This document shows, piece by piece, positions 1-9,183 of a stretch of DNA of 64,000 nucleotides (position 1 is the first letter of the stretch; each line of letters begins with the position of its first letter). The notes under the pieces are model-generated. The model searched no databases and was not told where the DNA came from. It worked only from the letters and a program-made list of their open reading frames with translations. Source of the DNA: Rhodoferax sediminis. GTDB lineage: Bacteria > Pseudomonadota > Gammaproteobacteria > Burkholderiales > Burkholderiaceae_C. The DNA lies in contig NZ_CP035503.1 in NCBI RefSeq assembly GCF_006970865.1, positions 3,547,001-3,611,000 of the forward strand, in the 5' to 3' direction. A program made the position numbers and the translations under genes.

Positions 1-322
1 CGCCCACAAAGGCCGAAAAGCCGGCCCCGAACAGGGCCAGCGCCAGCCCGGTGGCGTACTGGTTCGTGTTGAGCCAGATCACCAACACGCCAAAGATGGC
101 GGCCAGCACGGCACCCGCGCCCATGCCGGCGGCGAACCCGATCCAGTCGCTGCCGGTATGCACGACAACGGCAAACCCGGCAATGGCCGAACACAGCAGC
201 AGGCCTTCGGCCCCGAGGTTGACGACGCCGGCCTTTTCGTTGATCAGCAGACCCAGCGAGGCAATGGCCAGCACGGTGCCCGCATTCAGCATGGAGGCGA
301 AGAGCAGGGCATAGGATTCCAT
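1..322 (-). CDS. BMP-type ABC transporter, second permease (partial)
   Basis: Inner-membrane permease of a BMP/nucleoside-type ABC importer. Only the N-terminal 107 codons or so are inside the window; the C-terminal part lies beyond the left edge. The start ATG (320-322 on the minus strand) is followed by hydrophobic segments and the motif NEKAGVVNLGAEG, which is characteristic of the smaller of the two permeases in these systems. The start overlaps the stop of the preceding permease (TGATG), indicating translational coupling. A BMP-family receptor protein would be expected further left but is not visible. Substrate is inferred to be a purine or pyrimidine compound, partly because a urate-degradation island lies 8 kb away; this is not shown by the sequence. 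Confidence 0.9.
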   Translation of the reverse strand, partial: MESYALLFASMLNAGTVLAIASLGLLINEKAGVVNLGAEGLLLCSAIAGFAVVVHTGSDWIGFAAGMGAGAVLAAIFGVLVIWLNTNQYATGLALALFGAGFSAFVG

Positions 323-1398
323 CACTTCACTCCCTCTTTGTTCGACCAGGTGGACTTGATCCGGTAAGCAATCAGGGTGTCGCAGCCCAGCAGGGTGAAC
401 AGCAGCAGCCCCTGGAACACATCGGTGAGCGACTTGGGCAGGCCCAGACGCGATTGCGCGAGCTCGCCGCCGATGTAGAACATGCTCATGAGGATGGACG
501 AGAACACGATGCCCACCGGATGCAGGCGCCCGACAAAGGCCACGATGATGGCCGCAAAACCGTAGCCCACCGGTATATAGGGGGTGAGCTGGCCGACCGG
601 GCCGGCCACCTCCAGCGCGCCGGCCAGGCCCGCCGCACCGCCCGAGATGAGCAGCGCCGTCCACAGCGCCTGGCGCGATGAAAAGCCGGCGTAGCGCGCG
701 GCGGCGGGTGCGAGACCGCCCACCTGCTGCGCAAACCCGGCGCGTGTGCGAAACAAAAACACCCACAGCGCCGCCACACCGCCCAAAGCAATCAGGAGCC
801 CGATGCTCACGCGCGAGCCGTGCATCAGCCGCGGGATTTGCGTCACCGCCTCGAAGGTCTTGGTTTGCGGAAAGTTGTAGCCCGCCGGATCTTTCCAGGG
901 GCCAAAGACCAGATAACTGAGCACATAGATGGCGACGTAGACCAGCATCAGGCTGACCAGGATTTCGTTGGCATTGAAGCGGTCGCGCAAAAAGGCCGTG
1001 ATGGCCGCCCAGGCCATGCCGCCGAGCACACCGGCGCCCATGATGGCGATGACGATCCAGCTGCCGGTGCTCTTGTCGGCCAGCAGCGCCACGCCGCCCG
1101 CGGCCACGGCACCGATCACGTACTGGCCTTCGGCGCCGATGTTCCAGACGTTGGTGCGAAAGCACACCGCCAGCCCCAGTGCAATCAGGAGCAGCGGCGT
1201 GGCCTTGACCATCAGCTCGCCCAGTGCGTACGGGGAACGGATCGGTTCCCAGAAAAACACCTGCAAGCCCTTGACCGGATCCTTGCCCAGCGCCACGAAC
1301 AGGATGACGCCGATGATGACGGTGATCAGCAGCGCCAGGAGGGGCGAGCCGTAGCTCCAGAACTTAGACGCTTGCGGGCGCGCTTCAAGCTTGAGCAT
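322..1398 (-). CDS. BMP-type ABC transporter, first permease
   Basis: A 358-residue integral membrane permease of the branched-chain amino acid/BMP-type superfamily. Many hydrophobic helices are visible, beginning with a segment near residues 18-40, and the family motif NVWNIGAEGQYVIGA lies about one quarter of the way in. The start at 1398 (MLKLEARPQ) is preferred to the upstream in-frame start because it gives a normal N-terminus for the family. It overlaps the 3' end of the ATPase gene by 14 bases, as expected for a coupled operon of ATPase, permease 1, permease 2. It should form the transmembrane heterodimer with the next gene. The substrate class (nucleoside or nucleobase) is inferred from family membership. 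Confidence 0.93.
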   Translation of the reverse strand: MLKLEARPQASKFWSYGSPLLALLITVIIGVILFVALGKDPVKGLQVFFWEPIRSPYALGELMVKATPLLLIALGLAVCFRTNVWNIGAEGQYVIGAVAAGGVALLADKSTGSWIVIAIMGAGVLGGMAWAAITAFLRDRFNANEILVSLMLVYVAIYVLSYLVFGPWKDPAGYNFPQTKTFEAVTQIPRLMHGSRVSIGLLIALGGVAALWVFLFRTRAGFAQQVGGLAPAAARYAGFSSRQALWTALLISGGAAGLAGALEVAGPVGQLTPYIPVGYGFAAIIVAFVGRLHPVGIVFSSILMSMFYIGGELAQSRLGLPKSLTDVFQGLLLFTLLGCDTLIAYRIKSTWSNKEGVK

Positions 1399-2929
1399 GC
1401 TGCACCTCCGCGCCAGCCGGCGCATTCCACAGGCCGCTCATCCACTCCCCGATCTGGGCCACGGTGGCGCGCGCGCGATCGACCGAAGGCGACAGCCGCC
1501 CCTTGGCGATCACGTACAGGCGGTCGCTGATCTCGAACAGCTCGTCGAGCTCCTCGCTGACCACCAGCACGGCGCAGCCCGCATCGCGCAGCGCCAGGAT
1601 TTCACCGCGAATCTGCGCCGAGGCGCCAACGTCGACGCCCCAGGTCGGCTGCGAGATGATCAGCAGCTTCGGATTTGCATCGATCTCGCGCCCGACGATG
1701 AACTTTTGCAAGTTGCCGCCCGACAGCGAGCGGGCCTCGGCATTCGGGCCGCCGGCCTTGACATTGAAGCGCCGGATGATGTCGCTGGCCTGGGCTTCGA
1801 GCGAGCGCACGTTGATCCAGCCGCGATTCCACCAGGCGGTGCCGATCGCATCGCGCCGCGTCAGCAACAGGTTGTGCGCGAGCCCGAGCGTGGGCACGGC
1901 GCCGCGCCCCAGGCGCTCTTCCGGCACAAAGTGCACGCCCAGGGCGCGCCGGCGCCCCGGGCCGAATTTGCCGGCGCTCTGGCCTTTGATTTGAATCATC
2001 GGCGCTGCCGCGCGCGTGTCCTCGCCCGAGAGCGCATAAAGCAGTTCCTGCTGGCCGTTGCCCGATACCCCGGCAATCCCCACCACCTCGCCGGCGCGCA
2101 CGTTCAATGAGATATCTTCCAGATCCACGCCGAACTGGTTTTCAGTGGGCAGCGAAAGCGCGTTCACCGCCAGCACGGTGGCACCGGTTTTGACCTCGCG
2201 GTGCTGCAGCGCAGGCGGCTCGGCGCCGATCATCAGGCGGCTCAGCGAGGCATTCGTCTCCTGGCGCGGGTCGCAGACCCCGGTGACCTTGCCGCCGCGC
2301 AGCACCGTGCAGGCGCTGCACAGCTCGCGGATCTCGTGCAGCTTGTGGCTGATGTACAGGATGCTGCAGCCCTCGGAGGCAATCTTCTTGAGCACCCCAA
2401 ACAGCCGGTCCACGGCCTGCGGGGTCAGCACCGAGGTGGGCTCGTCCAGAATCAGCAGCTTCGGGTCGGTCAAGAGTGCGCGGATGATTTCCACGCGCTG
2501 CATCTCGCCCACGCTGAGCGTGTGCACCGGGCGCAGGGGATCGACCTCGACGCCGTATTCGCCGGCCTTGGTGGTGATGCGCCGCGTCACCTCCGCCAGC
2601 GTCAGGCTCCTGGACAGCCCGAGCCAGACGTTCTCGGCCACGGTCAGCGTGTCGAACAGGCTGAAGTGCTGGAACACCATGCTGATGCCCAAAGCGCGCG
2701 CCTCCTGCGGGTTGCGGATGTGCACCGGCTGGCCGTTGAACACGACGCTGCCCTCGTCGGGCTTGACCGAGCCGTAGATGATTTTCATCAGCGTCGATTT
2801 GCCGGCGCCGTTTTCACCGAGCACGGCGTGGGTTTCGCCGGCCTGCACGGTGAGCGACACATCGCTGTTGGCGACCACCGCGGGGTAGCGCTTGGTGATG
2901 TGCGCAAGCTGGAGTCTGGGAGGAGTCAT
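1385..2929 (-). CDS. BMP-type ABC transporter, ATP-binding protein
   Basis: A 514-residue duplicated ATPase that powers the adjacent permeases. The first half has a clean Walker A (GENGAGKST), the signature LSVGEMQRVE and a Walker B ending in LLILDEPT. In the second half the Walker A is degenerate (GVSGNGQQEL), the signature is LSGGNLQKF, and the Walker B aspartate-glutamate is replaced (LIISQPTWG). That pattern, with one good and one degenerate site, is normal for RbsA/NupO/YufO-type proteins. The start at 2929 is chosen because an AGGAG-like sequence and the usual N-terminus (MTPPRLQLAHITKRYP) follow; the longer reading frame adds unrelated residues. It is the first gene of the transporter operon. 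Confidence 0.95.
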   Translation of the reverse strand: MTPPRLQLAHITKRYPAVVANSDVSLTVQAGETHAVLGENGAGKSTLMKIIYGSVKPDEGSVVFNGQPVHIRNPQEARALGISMVFQHFSLFDTLTVAENVWLGLSRSLTLAEVTRRITTKAGEYGVEVDPLRPVHTLSVGEMQRVEIIRALLTDPKLLILDEPTSVLTPQAVDRLFGVLKKIASEGCSILYISHKLHEIRELCSACTVLRGGKVTGVCDPRQETNASLSRLMIGAEPPALQHREVKTGATVLAVNALSLPTENQFGVDLEDISLNVRAGEVVGIAGVSGNGQQELLYALSGEDTRAAAPMIQIKGQSAGKFGPGRRRALGVHFVPEERLGRGAVPTLGLAHNLLLTRRDAIGTAWWNRGWINVRSLEAQASDIIRRFNVKAGGPNAEARSLSGGNLQKFIVGREIDANPKLLIISQPTWGVDVGASAQIRGEILALRDAGCAVLVVSEELDELFEISDRLYVIAKGRLSPSVDRARATVAQIGEWMSGLWNAPAGAEVQHAQA

Positions 2930-2998
2930 GGCGCCGATTGTCTCTCGTATATTTATGGTTGAACAGGCTTCGGATCGTTGCACAGTATGAGTAGTTCG

Positions 2999-3931
2999 CT
3001 ATTCCTTTCGTAGCGCTTCGGCGACCGACCGGACGCGCTCGCGCAGCCATTTGGCGGCGCTGGAGGCGTGGCTGCGTTCGTGCCAGAGCTGGTAGTACAT
3101 CAGTTGCGGGAATTCGATCGGACAGGGCAGGATTTTGACCGGCAAACGCTCGGTGAAGCGTTCGCAATACTGGCGCCCCGTGGTCAGCACCAGCAGGCTC
3201 GAGGCCACCATCGCGGGAATCAGGCCGAAATGCGGGCAGCGCGCCGTGATGTTGCGCTGCAGGCCCAGCGAGTCGAGGTGGTCGTCAATCACGCCGCGCC
3301 CGCCCGGGTGCAGCGGCGTGGGCGCGATGTGCTCGGACGTAAGCCAGCTCGCAGCGTCCCAGGGCCGGCGCACGGCGGGGTGATCTTTGCTGACCAGGCA
3401 CACCACCTCGTCGCCAAACAGGCGGCCCATGTGCAGGTCGTCCGGGGCCTTGAGCCAGTTGCCGATCACCACGTCGACCTCGCCCTGCGCCAGATGCGTG
3501 TGGTAGTCGGAGTCGGCCGACAGCGGGTGGATTTCGATGTGGCACAGCGGCGCCCGGGCCTTGATTTGCGCGACCAGCTGCGGCAGGAAGAACGGGTCCA
3601 GGTAGTCGCTGGCGGCGACGCGGAAAGTGTTGCGCGCGGTCTGCGGCTCGAAGCCGCGCGCCTCGGTAAACAGCACCTCGGCCGCGCGCAGGATGCCGGC
3701 GCTGGGCTCGATCATGCGCAGCCCGGCGTCGGTGGGCACCATGGCGGCGCCCGAGCGCACCAGCAGCGGGTCGCCGGCCAGCTCGCGCAGGCGCTTGAGC
3801 ACCGCGCTCACCGCGGGCTGGGACATGCCCAGGCGGATGGCGGCTCGCGAGACGTTGCGTTCGGTTAGCACTGTGTACAAGACCCTGATCAAGTGGAGGT
3901 CTATCTTGTCAAAAAGCGCCTGGTCTCTCAT
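2999..3931 (-). CDS. LysR family transcriptional regulator
   Basis: A 310-residue LysR-type regulator. The winged helix-turn-helix occupies roughly residues 10-70 (NVSRAAIRLGMSQPAVSAVL is the recognition region), followed by a periplasmic-binding-like effector domain. It lies 70 bases upstream of the ABC ATPase gene on the same strand, so it may be cotranscribed with the transporter or control it. Its own upstream region contains a 6-3-6 inverted repeat at 4005-4019. The effector cannot be told from sequence. Length and domain order are normal for the family. Confidence 0.94.
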   Translation of the reverse strand: MRDQALFDKIDLHLIRVLYTVLTERNVSRAAIRLGMSQPAVSAVLKRLRELAGDPLLVRSGAAMVPTDAGLRMIEPSAGILRAAEVLFTEARGFEPQTARNTFRVAASDYLDPFFLPQLVAQIKARAPLCHIEIHPLSADSDYHTHLAQGEVDVVIGNWLKAPDDLHMGRLFGDEVVCLVSKDHPAVRRPWDAASWLTSEHIAPTPLHPGGRGVIDDHLDSLGLQRNITARCPHFGLIPAMVASSLLVLTTGRQYCERFTERLPVKILPCPIEFPQLMYYQLWHERSHASSAAKWLRERVRSVAEALRKE

Positions 3932-4004
3932 ATAGGTATGTGCATGCTCGTCATATGCCGATGCTTATGTCGGATCGCCGCCGCCGGTGCGCTCTTTTGC
4001 GCAG

Positions 4005-4019
4005 GGACACTTTGTGTCC
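4005..4019. promoter_or_regulatory. Inverted repeat upstream of LysR gene
   Basis: GGACAC-TTT-GTGTCC is a perfect 6-3-6 inverted repeat in the 178-base gap between the hydrolase stop (4110) and the LysR start (3931). It could be an autoregulatory operator or part of a small hairpin. There is no direct evidence for either use. Confidence 0.3.
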
Positions 4020-4109
4020 GATGCACGAAACCATTCGATTCGTCAGTTGCCGCCGCCAGCCTGTCTCGCTGGGCAATGTACCACCCGCCCGGATGGTCGA
4101 GCTGGCCGC

Positions 4110-5249
4110 CTACAGCCGCTGCATCCACGACGCCATCTCGTCGGCCACCTGCGCAACCAGCGCCGGCTGGCCCGCGAGGTAGTGATTGCCGCCCTGGATA
4201 TCCACGTTGCGGATGCGCGCACCGCCGGCGCTCAGCCACGCATCGCGCGTGCTCGGGAAGGTGGACTGGTCCGCCGTGTAGGTGCACAGCAGCGCCGGCA
4301 CGCTGGTTCGGGCCAGATTGGCCGGGCCGTCGGCACGGCTGTGCGATGACCATTGCGAGAGGAACGCGGTCAGCGAGGTGATGCGGCCCATCTGGCTGGC
4401 CGCGTAGTTGACGGCCCGCGCACCCTCAAACCCGTTGCCCCAGACGCTGCCGGGCTGCCGGTCGTTCGGCTCGATGCTGAGATCGAGGCAGCGCGGGTCG
4501 GCATGGGTGCGGTAGATGACGAAGGTCTGATCGCGCGCACTGCCAGGCGTGTGCTGGCTGCGCAGCAGGCGCAGGCGTGCCCAGACCCAGTCCTCGATGC
4601 GCGCGAGGCGTGCGCGCTGCGCGGCCTTGAAGCGGGCCAGGAATTCAGGCGTGTAGGGCGGCGAATGGGCCGCGCTGTAAATATCAAGCGCCGGGTCGGC
4701 GCTGAGCGGGTCGTGCTCATCGATCACCGAGGGATCGATCCAGTTGCGCATCAAAGCCGAGCGGCCTTCGTGCGCGGCGCACAGTGCCAGGCCGTCCACC
4801 GGCGGCAGGTCGGCGGGCACCAGCCCCGCCGGGTCGCCATCGACCAGGGTCTCGATGGTGAGCCGCTCGGCCTGGGCCTGGTAGAAACTGGCCAGCGAGG
4901 CGCCGCCCGAGTTGCCGATCAGCACCACCTTGTCGTAGCCCTGCGCGCGCAGCCATTGCACGCCCGCCCCCAGATCCTGGATCACGCGCTCCATCAGCAG
5001 CAGAGTGTCGTTGCCCGCGTAGCGCGAGTTCAGCCCCAGGCAGCAGATGCCGCGCTCGGCCAGCGGCCCGATCAGGTAATGCCCCATGAAATTGCTGGCC
5101 GGATGCATCACGATGGCGGCCGTCTTTTTGGGGCCGGCCGGCGCCGCATAGGCGCCGTAAATGCGCGGGCGCAGCAATTGCAGGCCCGACTGGCTTTCCA
5201 GCGCCGCGCCGGGCTTCACATCGATCACGGCAAGTTGCAGTGCAGGCAT
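4110..5249 (-). CDS. Alpha/beta hydrolase family protein
   Basis: A 379-residue protein with an alpha/beta hydrolase fold. The nucleophile elbow is visible as GNSGGAS (serine near residue 114), preceded by a typical MHPASNF loop after the first strands. The late acidic and histidine residues are consistent with the family (a histidine occurs near the C-terminus in QGGNHYL). No signal peptide is evident, so it is probably cytosolic. It lies between two LysR genes and runs in the same direction as both. Substrate is unknown; with the neighbouring ThDP decarboxylase and TRAP transporter an esterase or thioesterase step in an aromatic or keto-acid pathway is possible, but that is only a guess. 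Confidence 0.85.
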   Translation of the reverse strand: MPALQLAVIDVKPGAALESQSGLQLLRPRIYGAYAAPAGPKKTAAIVMHPASNFMGHYLIGPLAERGICCLGLNSRYAGNDTLLLMERVIQDLGAGVQWLRAQGYDKVVLIGNSGGASLASFYQAQAERLTIETLVDGDPAGLVPADLPPVDGLALCAAHEGRSALMRNWIDPSVIDEHDPLSADPALDIYSAAHSPPYTPEFLARFKAAQRARLARIEDWVWARLRLLRSQHTPGSARDQTFVIYRTHADPRCLDLSIEPNDRQPGSVWGNGFEGARAVNYAASQMGRITSLTAFLSQWSSHSRADGPANLARTSVPALLCTYTADQSTFPSTRDAWLSAGGARIRNVDIQGGNHYLAGQPALVAQVADEMASWMQRL

Positions 5250-5301
5250 GGATCTTCTCGATTCGGCTCTTGGCTTGATGAAAGTTGTACCTGGTTGTAC
5301 C

Positions 5302-6201
5302 TTATTCGGCGAACAAATCTACTAGCGTCTGGCGCAGCCAGCGATTGCAGGGGTCGGCCTCGAAGCGCCGGCTCCAGTGCAGCGACACGGTGAAGTCGCG
5401 CAGCGGAAATTTCGGCTCGAGGATCGCGTAGCCCCCGCCGGCGTTGAATTCACGCGCGATGTTGCGCGGCATCACCACGCCCAGGTCGGTGGCCTTGACG
5501 ATGGCGGGCAGCACCAGGTAGTGCGTGGTGGTCATGCGCAGCTGTTTTTCCAGCTTGAGCATCTTGAGGATGCGCAGGGTATCGCTGTGGGAACGCACCG
5601 CCACCAGCTCGACGCGCCGCAACTCCGCCATCGTCGGTGCCTTGCCGCGGCTGGACTTCACCAGCGGGTGGCCGCCACGCAGCAGCAGCACATAGCGGTC
5701 GTCGAGCAGGCGCTCACGCCGTGTGTCGGTGACGGTGGGCAGGAAGCCCACCGCAAAGTTGAGATGGCCGCTATCCAGCCCTGGCACCACCTGGGCCGGC
5801 TCCAGCTGTACCAGCTCCAGCCGCAGGCCGGGCGCAACCTGCATCACGCGCTGCATCAGCGGTGGCATGAACACGCATTCGCCGATATCGCTCATGTGCA
5901 GGCGAACCAGGCGCTGTGAATTCGCCGGATCGAACTGCTCGTCCTCGGTCAGGGCCTGTTCAATCGCCGCCAGCGCGAGCTGCACCGCAACCGCCAGCCG
6001 CTCGGCACGCGGCGTCGGCTTGACGCCGCCGGGGGCGCGCTCGAACAAAGGGTCCTTGAGCAGCAGGCGCAGGCGCATCAGGCCCTGGCTGGCGGCCGGC
6101 TGCGTGAGGTCCAGCAGCTCGGCGGCGCGGCTCACATTGCGCGTGCGAAAGATGGTTTCAAACAGGCGCAGCAGGTTCAGATCGACGTCTTTGATATGCA
6201 T
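5302..6201 (-). CDS. LysR family transcriptional regulator, divergent from mdlC-like gene
   Basis: A 299-residue LysR-type regulator with an N-terminal helix-turn-helix (NVSRAAELLDLTQPAASQGL, about residues 22-41) and a normal effector domain. It is transcribed divergently from the benzoylformate decarboxylase-like gene with only 66 bases between the start codons, and that gap is conspicuously AT-rich. By the usual logic of LysR genes it is the likely regulator of the decarboxylase and perhaps of the TRAP genes behind it. An imperfect palindrome (GATATGCATATATC, 6193-6206) overlaps its start codon. Confidence 0.94.
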   Translation of the reverse strand: MHIKDVDLNLLRLFETIFRTRNVSRAAELLDLTQPAASQGLMRLRLLLKDPLFERAPGGVKPTPRAERLAVAVQLALAAIEQALTEDEQFDPANSQRLVRLHMSDIGECVFMPPLMQRVMQVAPGLRLELVQLEPAQVVPGLDSGHLNFAVGFLPTVTDTRRERLLDDRYVLLLRGGHPLVKSSRGKAPTMAELRRVELVAVRSHSDTLRILKMLKLEKQLRMTTTHYLVLPAIVKATDLGVVMPRNIAREFNAGGGYAILEPKFPLRDFTVSLHWSRRFEADPCNRWLRQTLVDLFAE

Positions 6202-6206
6202 ATATC
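6193..6206. promoter_or_regulatory. Palindromic site at LysR start codon
   Basis: GATATGCATATATC is a near-palindrome spanning the LysR start codon inside the AT-rich divergent region that also serves the mdlC-like gene. It is a plausible LysR operator half of the intergenic control region. No footprint-like support beyond symmetry and position. Confidence 0.25.
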
Positions 6207-6267
6207 TAATACAGAATATTCCGGTTATTTTATTGATTTATACAGTCATCGCCCTCAAGATCGAAGG

Positions 6268-7881
6268 ATGCCCATCAACCCCACGCCGTCAGGAGCCGCG
6301 CCCTTGCTGGAGAAAGTCAGCGTTCGCGCCGCCGTGCTGGACTTGCTGCGCGGCTTCAACATCACGACCATGTTCGGCAACCCGGGCTCCACCGAATTGC
6401 CGCTGTTCCTCGATTTCCCCGCCGATTTCCGCTACGTTCTGGGCCTGCAGGAATCCGTGGTGGTGGGCATGGCGGACGGCTATGCGCAGGCCACGCGCAA
6501 TGCCTCGTTCGTGAACCTGCATTCGGCCGTGGGCGTCGGCCATGCCATGGGCAACATCTTCACTGCCCACAAGAACCGCACCCCGATGATCGTCACGGCG
6601 GGCCAGCAGGCGCGCTCCATCCTGCCGTTCGATCCATTCCTGTTCTCGGCTCAAGCCACCGAGCTGCCCAGGCCCTACGTCAAATGGAGCTGCGAGCCGG
6701 CCCGGGCCGAAGATGTGCCGCTGGCCATTGCCCGCGCCTACTACATCGCCATGCAGGAGCCGCGCGGGCCGGTGCTGGTGTCGGTCCCCGCGGACGACTG
6801 GGACAAGCTCACCGAGCGGGTGCTGCCGCGCGTGGTGAGCACCGAATCGCGGCCCGAGCCGCGCGTGCTCGAGCAGATCGGCGCCGCGCTCGACGCCAGC
6901 GCACGCCCGGCCTTCGTCATCGGCGCCGCGGTGGACCGTGGCAACGCCTGGAACGAGGTGCTGCAACTGGCAGAGCGCCACAACGCGCGTGTCTGGACGG
7001 CCCCCATGTCCGGGCGCTGCGGCTTCCCCGAAGACCATCGCCTGTTTGCCGGATTCCTGCCAGCTATGCGCGAGGCGATTGTGAGTCTGCTCGGCGGTCA
7101 CGACCTGATTTTTGTCATCGGCGCGCCCGCCTTCATTTATCACGTGGAAGGCGCCGGCCCGCACGTCCCCCCTGGCGCCACGCTGGTCCAGTTGATCGAC
7201 GACCCGACGATCGCGGCCTGGACGCCGGTCGGCACGTCGGCCGTGGGCAGCATCCGCCTGGGCGTGCTCGATTTGCTGGCGCGCCCGGCGCCCGCACCGC
7301 GCGCCCTGCCGGCCCCGCGCGCCGCGCTGCCGCGGGCCGAGCCCTCGGCACCGATGTCGACAGCCTATGTGCTGCAGACGCTGGCCGAAGTGCGCGAGCC
7401 GGCATCCATCGTGGTCGAGGAGGCACCCAGCGCACGCGCGCCCATGCATGACTACCTGCCGATTTTGCGCAGCGAAACCTTCTACACCATGTGCAGCGGC
7501 GGCCTGGGCCACAGCCTGCCGGCGGCCGTGGGCGTGGCACTGGCCAGGCCCGGCGCGCGCGTGATCGGCCTGGTGGGCGACGGCTCCGCCATGTACTCGA
7601 TCCAGGCGCTATGGAGCGCGGCGCAGCTGCGGCTGCCCATCACCTTCGTCATCCTGAAAAACCGCCGCTATGCGGCGCTGCAGGAGTTCGCCCCGGCCTT
7701 CGGCTTCCGGCCCGAGGACCCGCTGGAAGGCACGGCCCTGCCCGATCTCGACTTCGTCGCGCTGGCCAAAGGCCACGGCTGCGACGCGGTGCATGTCGGC
7801 GACGCCGCGCAGTTGCACGAAGTCCTGCGCCAGGCGCTGCGCTCGACCGGCCCGATCCTGGTGGAAGTGGATGTGGCCTGA
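6268..7881 (+). CDS. mdlC: Benzoylformate decarboxylase-like ThDP enzyme
   Basis: A 537-residue thiamine diphosphate enzyme closest in appearance to benzoylformate decarboxylase (mandelate pathway: benzoylformate to benzaldehyde and CO2). The N-terminal FGNPGSTELP motif carries the cofactor glutamate (E43) and the active-site serine (S41). NLHSAVGVGHAMG supplies the histidine equivalent to H70 of the Pseudomonas enzyme, and IYHVEG supplies the second one. The C-terminal ThDP/Mg site is GDGSAMYSIQALWSAAQ ending in LKNRRY. The start at 6268 is preferred since the longer frame runs into the divergent regulator. No mandelate dehydrogenase or racemase is nearby, so the true substrate may be another 2-keto acid. 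Confidence 0.82.
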   Translation: MPINPTPSGAAPLLEKVSVRAAVLDLLRGFNITTMFGNPGSTELPLFLDFPADFRYVLGLQESVVVGMADGYAQATRNASFVNLHSAVGVGHAMGNIFTAHKNRTPMIVTAGQQARSILPFDPFLFSAQATELPRPYVKWSCEPARAEDVPLAIARAYYIAMQEPRGPVLVSVPADDWDKLTERVLPRVVSTESRPEPRVLEQIGAALDASARPAFVIGAAVDRGNAWNEVLQLAERHNARVWTAPMSGRCGFPEDHRLFAGFLPAMREAIVSLLGGHDLIFVIGAPAFIYHVEGAGPHVPPGATLVQLIDDPTIAAWTPVGTSAVGSIRLGVLDLLARPAPAPRALPAPRAALPRAEPSAPMSTAYVLQTLAEVREPASIVVEEAPSARAPMHDYLPILRSETFYTMCSGGLGHSLPAAVGVALARPGARVIGLVGDGSAMYSIQALWSAAQLRLPITFVILKNRRYAALQEFAPAFGFRPEDPLEGTALPDLDFVALAKGHGCDAVHVGDAAQLHEVLRQALRSTGPILVEVDVA

Positions 7882-8100
7882 ACGCCATCCCAAAAAAAGC
7901 AGGAACCCTCATGGCTCCCAAATTCGCCAAGGTTTCCCCGCTTGCCCAAAGCGCGGCATCACGTTAAGAATCCGGATACCTCCCGCTCACTCACGAAAAG
8001 CCTCACTCGGCCCAGACAGATTTTTCTTCAGCGCGATTTTTGGTTTCGACCTTTCCACCTTCTGCCTTCAAGAGCAGGAATTACAACCAGGAGACAAGAC

Positions 8101-9165
8101 ATGCGTTACACCAAACTGCACAGCACACTCACCACATTCCGTGCCCACGCGGGCAAGGCGGCGCTGGCCGGCGCCGCGGCTTTGATGCTGCTCGGCACCG
8201 GGGCGCAGGCGCAGGACAAACCGGTCCAGCTCAAGCTGTCCAGCTGGGTGCCGCCGCAGCATCCGCTGAACCCCTCCCTGATCGCCTGGGCGGAGGACAT
8301 CAAAAAGGCCTCGGGTGGCAGCATCACCGCGACGATGTATCCGTCCGAGCAGCTCGGCAAGGCCTTCGACCACTACGACATGGCGCGCGACGGCATCGCC
8401 GACTTCGCCTACGTCAACCCGGGCTACCAGCCGGGACGATTCCCGGTGATGGCCGGCGCCGGCCTGCCCTTCCTGTTCTCCAACGCCAAGGGCGGCTCGG
8501 CCGCCATCGATGCGTGGTACCGCCCCTACGCGCAGAAGGAAATGAAGGACGTGCATTTCTGCTTCGCCTTCGTGCATGACCCCGGCACCTTCCATTCACA
8601 CAAGAAGATCGTGCTGCCCTCGGACATCAAGGACATGAAGATCCGTCCCGCCACCAGCACCATCGGCCAGCTCGTCACCTCGCTGGGCGGCACCAACGTG
8701 CAGGCGTCGGCACCGGCCGCGCGCGATGCGCTCTCGCGCGGCGTGGCTGACGCGATCACCTTCCCGTGGGGCTCCATCGTGCTGTTCGGCATCGACAAGG
8801 TGGTGAACTATCACATGGACGTGGCGCTGTACACGACGCCGTTCGTTTGGGTCATGAACAAGGACAAGTACAACGCCATGTCCCCCGCGCAGAAAAAGGT
8901 AATCGACGACCACTGCACCACCGAATGGGCCGAGAAGGTCGCCTCGCCCTGGGCCGACTTCGAGTACGCCGGCCGCGCCAAGATCGCCGCCGAACCCGGC
9001 CACGAAATCTACAAGCTGACGCCGGACCAGCTCGCCGCGTGGCACAAGGCCGTCGCGCCAGCCGAAGCTGAGTGGGCCAGCAGCGTGAAGAAGGCCGGCT
9101 ACGACCCGAAGGCGGTGATGGACTCGCTCAAGCAGGAGCTGGTGAAGCACAAGGCCGGACTGTAA
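8101..9165 (+). CDS. dctP: TRAP transporter substrate-binding protein (DctP family)
   Basis: A 354-residue periplasmic receptor of a TRAP transporter. A signal peptide is evident (charged start, hydrophobic stretch ALAGAAALMLL, likely cleavage after GAQA at about residue 37). The mature part has the family layout, including the conserved region around KIRPATSTIG with the arginine that usually contacts the substrate carboxylate. Start at 8101 is set by an AGGAG sequence seven bases upstream. It leads a dctP-dctQ-dctM operon 219 bases behind the decarboxylase, which suggests that the transporter imports the keto acid or a precursor used by that enzyme; the ligand itself is not determined. Confidence 0.95.
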   Translation: MRYTKLHSTLTTFRAHAGKAALAGAAALMLLGTGAQAQDKPVQLKLSSWVPPQHPLNPSLIAWAEDIKKASGGSITATMYPSEQLGKAFDHYDMARDGIADFAYVNPGYQPGRFPVMAGAGLPFLFSNAKGGSAAIDAWYRPYAQKEMKDVHFCFAFVHDPGTFHSHKKIVLPSDIKDMKIRPATSTIGQLVTSLGGTNVQASAPAARDALSRGVADAITFPWGSIVLFGIDKVVNYHMDVALYTTPFVWVMNKDKYNAMSPAQKKVIDDHCTTEWAEKVASPWADFEYAGRAKIAAEPGHEIYKLTPDQLAAWHKAVAPAEAEWASSVKKAGYDPKAVMDSLKQELVKHKAGL

Positions 9166-9183
9166 CGGCGGGCAGCAGCAGCC

